Below, piece after piece: positions 7,828 through 14,504 of a DNA stretch of 34,367 bases. The stretch spans positions 1-34,367 of the forward strand of contig JBKQWF010000038.1 of assembly GCA_052139695.1 (NCBI GenBank). Reading direction: 5' to 3'. The translations under genes were made by a program, and so were the position numbers. The notes under the pieces were generated by a model. It searched no databases and had not been told where the DNA came from. It saw only the letters and a program-made list of their open reading frames with translations. Each line of letters opens with the position of its first letter. Position 1 is the first letter of the stretch. Origin of the DNA: PLGF01 sp052139695 (lineage in GTDB: Bacteria; Verrucomicrobiota; Verrucomicrobiia; Limisphaerales; Palsa-1400).

Positions 7828-8241
7828 GCGGTGCCGCCCGGGCTCGCCATACGCGCAGCCCATGGCTTTTCCAGGCTGCCGAATGCGGTTCCCGCCGTTG
7901 TCGGAGGCCCTTGCATTTGCTCTTCTTATTGTGCAAGGCATTCACAATGAAAGGCTTATAGCTGGAACAGCAATGTCCATTAGCACAGCTTTGTCGGCGC
8001 CATTTACACAATAAGTGAAACTAATTAGTAAATTAGACAGGAAAACAATCATTTCATAATGCGTATCTACCTTAGAGCAAGTTACTTGCGTGTTTAAAAC
8101 TCAGGGCGAAGACGGCCTTGAAAGAAACTGGCCTGATTCTTGCGAGTAGTGGCTTCAGTTGGCGTCAGCGCCTGGACACGCGGGGTGCGCTTAAGTGGAG
8201 GAGACTCCTCAGCGACACAACAATTGAGACTGGGTGATATT
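7828..8241. other. 414-nt non-coding stretch with AT-rich centre
   Basis: No gene was recognised. The part around 7915-8100 is clearly more AT-rich than its surroundings. Small symmetric sites are present: CTAATTAG at 8021-8028, GCAAGT-T-ACTTGC at 8077-8089, and GAGGAG-A-CTCCTC at 8198-8210, the last 31 nt before the next start. They could be operator or hairpin sites for the downstream exosortase-substrate gene. No convincing -35/-10 or sigma-54 pair was found. Confidence 0.5.
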
Positions 8242-8409
8242 ATGAAGCTAAAAAATACAGCATTGTTGATGGGCCTGATCGCGCTGGGACTCTCGGCGCA
8301 AACTTCGTCCGCGTGCTCCAAGAGTGTTCCTGATGGTGGCAGCACGGTGCTGCTGTTAGCCGCGGCATGGACCGGACTTTCGTGGGCCTGCAAGCGTCTC
8401 CGTCGCTAG
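8242..8409 (+). CDS. Mini VPDSG-type (PEP-CTERM-like) exosortase substrate
   Basis: A 55-residue protein made almost only of sorting signals. Residues 1-24 are an export signal (KLKNTALLMGLIALGLSAQTSSA). A five-residue spacer follows, then VPDGGST (29-35), a hydrophobic helix (36-50) and the basic tail KRLRR. The VPDxGST plus helix plus Arg-rich end is the hallmark of the verrucomicrobial exosortase/archaeosortase recognition domain. ATG at 8242 was preferred to an in-frame upstream ATG at 8140, because it places the signal peptide at the terminus. After processing almost nothing would remain. It may be a remnant, a decoy substrate or a signalling peptide. No exosortase gene is in the window. 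Confidence 0.8.
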   Translation: MKLKNTALLMGLIALGLSAQTSSACSKSVPDGGSTVLLLAAAWTGLSWACKRLRR

Positions 8410-8480
8410 AATCGCAGGCTATTCAACTGATATTTGACGTGAACTCGACTCCGATATTTGCGGTGTAAACCAACTGCATC

Positions 8481-8714
8481 ATGCCAGAATTTGCTCTTCA
8501 AAGTGCCCCGGAAGGCCTCGAAAAAAACAGATTTTACCAGGCATTCTGCGCCGAGAAAGAGGAAATCCTCCGGCACAAATGGATCGAGAGCGAAAAGGCG
8601 GGCCGGGACATCGGATTTGAAGCTGCTCTGATCGATTGGATCGTCCATCATCGGACAGCCTGGCGACGGGCCTATATCGCCAAACTCGAGGCTGGAAACG
8701 AGGTTATGCGGTGA
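8481..8714 (+). CDS. Small conserved hypothetical protein
   Basis: A 77-residue soluble protein, rich in charged and aromatic residues, with no signal peptide or membrane helix. The core HKWIESEKAGRDIGFE followed by ALIDWIVHHRTAWRRAY resembles, from memory, a family of small uncharacterised proteins found in several environmental bacterial phyla. No function is known to me. It is predicted to be mostly helical. A strong stem-loop begins immediately after its stop codon. Confidence 0.7.
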   Translation: MPEFALQSAPEGLEKNRFYQAFCAEKEEILRHKWIESEKAGRDIGFEAALIDWIVHHRTAWRRAYIAKLEAGNEVMR

Positions 8715-8738
8715 CAGTTCGGCTCACGAACCGAACTG
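8715..8738 (+). terminator. Stem-loop immediately after a stop codon
   Basis: Perfect 8-bp stem, CAGTTCGG (8715-8722) pairing with CCGAACTG (8731-8738), with an 8-nt loop. It starts at the base after the TGA of the small hypothetical gene. There is no T-run after it, so it is not a classical intrinsic terminator. It could act as a 3'-end stabiliser or Rho-associated terminator. About 200 nt of unassigned sequence follow up to 8942. Confidence 0.5.
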
Positions 8739-8942
8739 GCTCCCCTCGGGCAGACGATATCTGAACGCGCATTTGGCGGGCTGGAATCGACGGGCGGAAG
8801 TGGAGACGGATCGGGGGGACACGGACCTCGCCCGGCGCCTTTGGCATCCCGCTGAAGGCGTCTGCCCCTCAATGCACGACTGGTTAAGCAGTGGAGGAGC
8901 AAAACCTATTGTGGGGACTCGCAAAGATCGTTAGATTGAGCA

Positions 8943-9635
8943 ATGCAGCGCTTACCTAGTCGAATCGACGGGCGCGATGGGCTGATGGAACAACGCGGTC
9001 AGGGCCGATTGGTTTCGCGGTGGATCTTCGGCCAACGGCGCCACATTTATGAGCGGCATAAGAAGGAGCTGGGCTGGCTTCCTTGGTCGTTTGCGTTTGC
9101 CCTTATCCTCACCTCTCCGGGTTGGAGTATCTCCGGGGACAATTCCACCGCGGTGATGGCGCTTCCGATTGACGCGCCCGGCGGCCAGGGAGCAAATGCT
9201 CCGGCAAAACCCGGAGATGTCATCGCCCAGCATGATGGCGAAACGAAGCCGCGGATTAAAGGACTGGTGTCGATTCAGAAGGGGATCGCGTCGCCGGACG
9301 CGCAATACCCCTACGCGATCCAGGTGACATTCCAAGCGCCATCTCGAGTCTCGCCCTTTACCGTCCGGATTAAGACTGACAAACCAACTAAAATGAATGG
9401 TGTTTTTGGAGGAAAGGTTCCGGGAATTATCGCCCAAGAACGAAGCGAACCGGTATCCCAGACTTCGTCTGACCATTGGTTAAGAACCATATCCCCGGCC
9501 GTGACGCCGGCCCACCCTTTTGTGGTAACGCTGTTGTGTAAAACACAATTTCATATTCTCAGCATCGTCTCGGAAATCGTCTTTTTAGAGCGTTCCGGGG
9601 AAGGTGATAAATCAACCGCATCACCCCGAATATGA
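8943..9635 (+). CDS. Orphan membrane-anchored hypothetical protein
   Basis: A 230-residue open frame that I do not recognise. It has a basic N-terminal stretch of about 45 residues, then one hydrophobic helix (LPWSFAFALILTSPGWSISG). A Pro/Gly/Ala-rich linker follows, and then a region with beta-strand character (YPYAIQVTFQAPSRVSPFTVRIKT). This would give a cytoplasmic tail with an external domain. Its stop TGA overlaps the ATG of the alpha/beta hydrolase gene by four bases (ATGA), which supports it being real and translationally coupled. The codon pattern is less convincing than that of neighbouring genes, so it could be partly spurious. Confidence 0.5.
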   Translation: MQRLPSRIDGRDGLMEQRGQGRLVSRWIFGQRRHIYERHKKELGWLPWSFAFALILTSPGWSISGDNSTAVMALPIDAPGGQGANAPAKPGDVIAQHDGETKPRIKGLVSIQKGIASPDAQYPYAIQVTFQAPSRVSPFTVRIKTDKPTKMNGVFGGKVPGIIAQERSEPVSQTSSDHWLRTISPAVTPAHPFVVTLLCKTQFHILSIVSEIVFLERSGEGDKSTASPRI

Positions 9636-10438
9636 AATGGATTCTTCTGGCCGTTTTTCTGGCCGCCCTCGCCGCAACGGCGCGGGAAAAGCCGATTCCG
9701 TTTGGGGAAAATGCGGCGGTCGGGAAGTATTATGAGATCAACGGGTTCAGGATGTATTGCGAGGCCTACGGCGCGGGCAAGCCTGTGCTAATGATTCATG
9801 GAAATGGCGGGAACATCGGGGCATTCGAGCATAATATTCCTTATTTCGCGGCGAAATATCGGGTGATTGCCGCGGACAGCCGTGCCCAGGGAAAATCGAA
9901 GGACAGCGGACCATCGCTCACGTTTGAAATGATGGCCGACGATGAGGCCGCCCTGCTCGATGCTCTCCATATCGATTCGGCGTACGTGATCGGCTGGAGC
10001 GATGGCGGGATTGTCGCGCTGTTGCTGGCGATGCGTCATCCGGAGAAAGTGATTAAGCCGGCGTCAACGGGAGCAAACCTGCAACCCGACGCGGCGGCGT
10101 TTGCGGCGGGAGTTTGGGATGCCGACAAGAAGCGTTACGATGCCGACAAGGGCAAAGTCTGGAGCACCGAGAAAGAAAAGAATGAATGGAAATTGTTCAT
10201 GCTCGACTGGAACCAGCCCAACATCCCATTTTCCGCGCTCCGTTCTATCCGGTGTCCGTCGCTGATCATCTGCGGCGATCATGATATGATTTCCGTTGAG
10301 CACACGGTCAAAATTTTCCAGGGCATTCCCAAGGCTGCGCTGTGGGTGGTGCCATCATCGGGGCACGCGACATTAATTGAGCACCCGGATGACTTCAATC
10401 GAAAGGTCGATGAGTTCTTCTCTTCGAGCCATTTCTAA
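9632..10438 (+). CDS. Secreted alpha/beta hydrolase
   Basis: A 268-residue alpha/beta-fold hydrolase with a short signal peptide (KWILLAVFLAALAATA, cleavage near residue 17). The oxyanion-hole motif HGNGGN is at 56-61 and the nucleophile elbow GWSDGG has Ser123. The acid is likely Asp218 in CGDHDMI, and the general base is His245 in SSGHAT. Family members are esterases, lipases or C-C hydrolases; the substrate cannot be told. It overlaps the preceding orphan gene by 4 nt and converges with rhaM, leaving only 9 nt between their stops. Confidence 0.9.
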   Translation: MKWILLAVFLAALAATAREKPIPFGENAAVGKYYEINGFRMYCEAYGAGKPVLMIHGNGGNIGAFEHNIPYFAAKYRVIAADSRAQGKSKDSGPSLTFEMMADDEAALLDALHIDSAYVIGWSDGGIVALLLAMRHPEKVIKPASTGANLQPDAAAFAAGVWDADKKRYDADKGKVWSTEKEKNEWKLFMLDWNQPNIPFSALRSIRCPSLIICGDHDMISVEHTVKIFQGIPKAALWVVPSSGHATLIEHPDDFNRKVDEFFSSSHF

Positions 10439-10447
10439 ACGATGGTT

Positions 10448-10762
10448 CTAATCCAGGTGAAAGACCTGCTTCAGTTCACCCCACGCTGGCGAATTGTCCG
10501 GGTTCACCTCCATGAGCGGCGCCATATAATCCCACCATCTCTTCACCACCGGATGACGCGGCAGATCGGCGACCGTATTGCCGTCGGCCAGCGTTTGCAC
10601 CGCGAACAAGGTGAGGGTCTTCTCGTCAAGAAAGATGGAATAATCGGAAATGCCGGCGGCGCGGAGCACCTCCGCCAGCTCCGGCCAGATTTGTTCATGG
10701 CGGCGTTTGTATTCCGCCACGTTCCCCGGCTTGAGTTTCATCGTGAAAGCATGACGCCTCAT
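10448..10762 (-). CDS. rhaM: L-rhamnose mutarotase
   Basis: A 104-residue protein, the same length as the Escherichia coli enzyme. It interconverts the alpha and beta anomers of L-rhamnose and feeds rhamnose isomerase. Seen in sequence: the ferredoxin-like start RRHAFTMKLKPGNVAEYKRRH, then IWPEL, GISDYSIFLDE, and the conserved C-terminal stretch HPVVKRWWDYMAPLME. It stands alone: no other rhamnose catabolic gene is nearby. It may be controlled separately or serve rhamnose released from polysaccharides. The start is ATG at 10762, with GGAG about 12 nt upstream. Confidence 0.92.
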   Translation of the reverse strand: MRRHAFTMKLKPGNVAEYKRRHEQIWPELAEVLRAAGISDYSIFLDEKTLTLFAVQTLADGNTVADLPRHPVVKRWWDYMAPLMEVNPDNSPAWGELKQVFHLD

Positions 10763-11053
10763 ATTCTTGCAAGTCTCCAGCGCCGCGGCGCCAAACGATC
10801 CGCCCTGCCCCTCGGCACAACGGGCTCGTATCGTGGCCTCGCGCTTAACGCAACTGTATCCAAATCCCGACAGAATCTACATCACATTAACACCCAAAGG
10901 AATGCAGAGTGCCCTTGCGAACAGAAATCCATAAAGCCGGATGATGGCTTGAGAAGTGCCCGCGGACAGCCGCGCAATCCGTTCCCACCGTCCCTGGCTG
11001 ACGGCCGTCAAATTTAGGCGTGCTTTTTTTTGGGCCAAGGGCTAGCGTGCGGG
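10763..11053. other. Intergenic stretch between divergent rhaM and CvpA-like gene
   Basis: About 290 nt without a recognisable gene. A short palindrome (GACGGCCGTC, 11000-11009) and a T-run (11023-11031) lie just before the CvpA-like gene. The T-run after a GC-rich symmetric site resembles a weak terminator on the plus strand, but no well-expressed plus-strand gene precedes it. No clear promoter hexamers were found. Confidence 0.35.
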
Positions 11054-12247
11054 ATGGTTTGGATAATCGCCTTGGTTTGCCTGGGGTTGGCTGGCGTGGC
11101 GGGGAAGATCGCGGGGCCTGTGCGCGCTGCCTTTTCCTTTGTCGGGCTGGTTATGGCGACGCTTCTTGCCGGGCCGCTTTCGCCTCTGACCAAGCATTTA
11201 CTGCCGCTCTTCGGGCTTAAGCACCCCATTTGGGCTACTTTTGTCCCGCAACTCATCGCCTTCGCCGTCGTCCTGCTCATTTTCAAAATCGCGGGCCATG
11301 CGTTGCATGAGAAGATCGCCTTTCAATTCAAATACAAGGTGGATGACCGGAAGCGCATCGATTGGGAGCGCCTCTATTCCCGGCTGGGCTTATGCGTCGG
11401 GTTGCTCAATGGCGCGGTGTATTTCATCCTCCTCATGATTCCCATTTATGCCGCGGGATATTTCACGACGGAAGCGGCGGCGGAGAATGCTCCGCTGGAT
11501 GCGAAGTTGTTAACCAGCACCCGGGCGCAAATGACCAGCGACGGCTTGGACAAGGTGGCAGCCGCCTATGACCCGACGCCGCGTCAAGTCTATCAGGCCG
11601 CGGACATCGCCACCCTCGTTTTGCATAATCCGCTTTTGGAAAATCGCCTGGCGCATTATCCGACTCTCCTGGAATTGGCGGAGCGTCCCGATTTCCAGGC
11701 GCTGGGCACAGACCCGGCTTTACAGCAATTGGTGGCGGAAGGCAAAACTCTCGAAGTCATCAAGTATCCGACGGTGCAAGCGCTGCTGACCAATGGGGAC
11801 ATTACCACCCTCGTTTCGGGGATGATTGGAAATGAGCTCGATGATTTGCAGCACTATCTTCTCACGGGACAATCCGAGAAGTTTGACAGCGAAACGATCC
11901 TGGGAGTCTGGGACATCGATCGTCCCGCCAGCCTGGCCCAGGAACGATTGCGGCATCCGGGATTGACGCCGTTACAGGTCAAACAAATTCAGTCCGATAT
12001 GTTTCCCGTCATTGCCGGCCTTTCGTTGACCGCGCTGCCAAATAAGCAGATCATTTTGAAGAAGCTGGAGCCGTCCACGGGCGCCAAGACCAAAGTGGCC
12101 ACCGGCACGTGGAAGAAAGAGGAAGGCGCTTATCAAATCAATCTCCCCGGCAACCGTCCGGAGACGGCGGCCCTGGAAATCCAGGACGGCAATAAACTTC
12201 TGTTGCCGAAAGACAGTTACGTGCTCGTTTTCGTCAAGGAGATGTAA
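11054..12247 (+). CDS. CvpA-like membrane protein with long extra C-terminal region
   Basis: A 397-residue protein. The N-terminal part, about 140 residues, has several hydrophobic helices (VWIIALVCLGLAGVAG, AAFSFVGLVMATLLAG, FVPQLIAFAVVLLIFKIAG, GLLNGAVYFILLMIPIYAAGYF). With LGLCVGLLNGAVYF this matches the CvpA/colicin V production family of membrane proteins. CvpA itself is only about 160 residues. Here about 250 residues follow: a soluble helical region, then a terminal beta-rich module (GTWKKEEGAYQINLP, KLLLPKDSYVLVFVKEM) that looks like a small lipocalin-type barrel. ATG at 11054 was chosen over TTG at 11030. The gene precedes sucC by 57 nt on the same strand. Confidence 0.7.
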   Translation: MVWIIALVCLGLAGVAGKIAGPVRAAFSFVGLVMATLLAGPLSPLTKHLLPLFGLKHPIWATFVPQLIAFAVVLLIFKIAGHALHEKIAFQFKYKVDDRKRIDWERLYSRLGLCVGLLNGAVYFILLMIPIYAAGYFTTEAAAENAPLDAKLLTSTRAQMTSDGLDKVAAAYDPTPRQVYQAADIATLVLHNPLLENRLAHYPTLLELAERPDFQALGTDPALQQLVAEGKTLEVIKYPTVQALLTNGDITTLVSGMIGNELDDLQHYLLTGQSEKFDSETILGVWDIDRPASLAQERLRHPGLTPLQVKQIQSDMFPVIAGLSLTALPNKQIILKKLEPSTGAKTKVATGTWKKEEGAYQINLPGNRPETAALEIQDGNKLLLPKDSYVLVFVKEM

Positions 12248-12273
12248 CACACAATCATTCCACGACCCTATAA

Positions 12274-12304
12274 CCAGCGAGCGACGCTGGAAGATTATCC
12301 TTCA
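12274..12304 (+). promoter_or_regulatory. sucC upstream hairpin and -10-like hexamer
   Basis: A 6-bp hairpin (CCAGCG 12274-12279, CGCTGG 12285-12290) is followed by GATTAT (12293-12298). That hexamer matches the -10 consensus at four of six positions and ends 6 nt before the sucC ATG at 12305. No good -35 lies 17 nt upstream, where the hairpin sits instead. It could be an internal, nearly leaderless promoter for sucCD or a chance match. No Shine-Dalgarno sequence precedes sucC. Confidence 0.35.
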
Positions 12305-13528
12305 ATGAACATCCACGAATTTCAGGCTAAACAACTTCTGGCACAGTCCGGCGTGCCAGTGCCGGCGGGCGACGTTTGTTCCACCCCGGACGACGCAAAA
12401 AAAATCGCGGAAAAGCTCTTCGCCGCCGGCGAAACTTTAGTCGCGATCAAGTCCCAGATTCACGCCGGCGGGCGGGGCAAAGGGACTTTCAAAAGCGGCT
12501 TTCAAGGCGGGGTCAAACTCTGCCGCACCGCCGAGGATGTTTTCGAGAAAGCCACGGCCATGCTCGGCCAGGTGCTGGTCACCAAACAAACTGGCCCGGA
12601 CGGACGGCTGGTCAGCAAGGTCCTCATCGCGGCCGCGCCGACGATCAAAAAGGAGTTTTACTGCGCGGTCCTCCTCGATCGCGCCCAAGCCCGGCCCGTC
12701 CTCATGGTGAGCACTGAAGGCGGCATGGACATCGAACAAGTGGCGGCGGAGCAGCCGAAAAAAATCATCAAAGTCAGCGTTGATCCCGCCGTCGGCATCA
12801 TGCCCTACCAAGGCCGCAAGCTCGCGGTGGCGCTCGGCTTGAAGGGCGACCTGATCGGCGCCGGGGCCAAAATCTTTGCCGCCCTTTACAAGACGTGGTG
12901 GGAAGCGGACGCCAGTTTGGTGGAAATCAACCCGCTCTGCCTCATCGCGGGCAAAGACGGCAAAGACAGCTTGATGGCGGTCGATGCCAAAATGGGTCTC
13001 GATGACAACGCCCTTTACCGCCATCCCAACATCCAGGCCATGCGCGATCTGGCCGAGGAAGCGCCGCTGGAAACGGAGGCGGCAAAATTCAATCTCAACT
13101 ACATCAAGCTCGATGGCAGCATCGCCTGCCTGGTCAATGGCGCGGGCCTGGCGATGGCGACCATGGACATCATCCAGCATTTTGGCGGCCAGCCGGCAAA
13201 CTTCCTGGACGTGGGCGGCGGCGCGAGCAAGGAGCAGGTGACGGCGGCCTTCAGAATTATTTTGACGGACCCCAATGTCAAAGGCGTCCTGGTCAACATT
13301 TTTGGCGGCATCATGCAATGCGACATCATCGCCGCCGGCATCGTCGCGGCCGTGCAGGAGACTCGCTTGAACCTGCCGCTGGTCGTCCGCCTGGAGGGCA
13401 ACAACGCCCAATTAGGCAAACAGATTTTGCGCGATTCGGGCCTCCCCATCATCAGCGGTGATTCCATGGCCGACGCCGCGCAAAAAGCCGTCCAAACCGT
13501 GGGCGCAGCCAAACCCGCCACCACCTGA
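12305..13528 (+). CDS. sucC: Succinyl-CoA synthetase beta subunit (ADP-forming)
   Basis: A 407-residue TCA-cycle enzyme subunit that, with SucD, converts succinyl-CoA to succinate while making ATP. It begins MNIHEFQAKQLLAQSGVPVPAG, the typical ATP-grasp entry, followed by KSQIHAGGRGKG. It then has EINPLCLI, DAKMGLDDNALYRHP, LVNGAGLAMATMD, FLDVGGGASKEQV and VNIFGGIMQCD, all conserved in SucC. The length is slightly above the roughly 390 residues of the E. coli protein because of a short C-terminal tail. It is 5 nt from sucD, so the two are one operon. Ligand-binding residues appear intact. Confidence 0.97.
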   Translation: MNIHEFQAKQLLAQSGVPVPAGDVCSTPDDAKKIAEKLFAAGETLVAIKSQIHAGGRGKGTFKSGFQGGVKLCRTAEDVFEKATAMLGQVLVTKQTGPDGRLVSKVLIAAAPTIKKEFYCAVLLDRAQARPVLMVSTEGGMDIEQVAAEQPKKIIKVSVDPAVGIMPYQGRKLAVALGLKGDLIGAGAKIFAALYKTWWEADASLVEINPLCLIAGKDGKDSLMAVDAKMGLDDNALYRHPNIQAMRDLAEEAPLETEAAKFNLNYIKLDGSIACLVNGAGLAMATMDIIQHFGGQPANFLDVGGGASKEQVTAAFRIILTDPNVKGVLVNIFGGIMQCDIIAAGIVAAVQETRLNLPLVVRLEGNNAQLGKQILRDSGLPIISGDSMADAAQKAVQTVGAAKPATT

Positions 13529-13533
13529 TTTCT

Positions 13534-14445
<912 letters not shown>

Positions 14446-14456
14446 CGCAAAGGCAG

Positions 14457-14477
14457 GGTCGCCTCGCCGAGGCGGCC
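14457..14477. repeat. Dispersed GC-rich palindrome, copy 3
   Basis: Third copy of the GGTCGCCTCG palindrome, differing from the other two by one base in the right arm (CGAGGCGGCC), which still pairs as G-U in RNA. It lies between the convergent sucD and TPR gene ends, where a hairpin could serve both transcripts. This intergenic location fits the behaviour of bacterial REP-type elements. Confidence 0.8.
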
Positions 14478-14504
14478 GCCCCCGCCGTAGAGATGACGTA
14501 GGTT

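Noticed and set aside
8161..8200. Sigma-54 type promoter before the VPDGGST gene (TGGACACGCGGGGTGC)
   Set aside because: GG and GC elements are off by one in spacing and the -24 element is poor, so it does not meet the consensus.
10963..11031. Terminator before the CvpA-like gene
   Set aside because: A T-run is present, but the preceding symmetric site is short and no plus-strand gene ends nearby.
12437..13411. Long open frame on the minus strand (324 codons) opposite sucC
   Set aside because: It lies wholly within sucC, whose protein sequence is highly conserved. High GC codon usage opens the opposite frame. The translated product is His/Arg/Asp-rich without family features.
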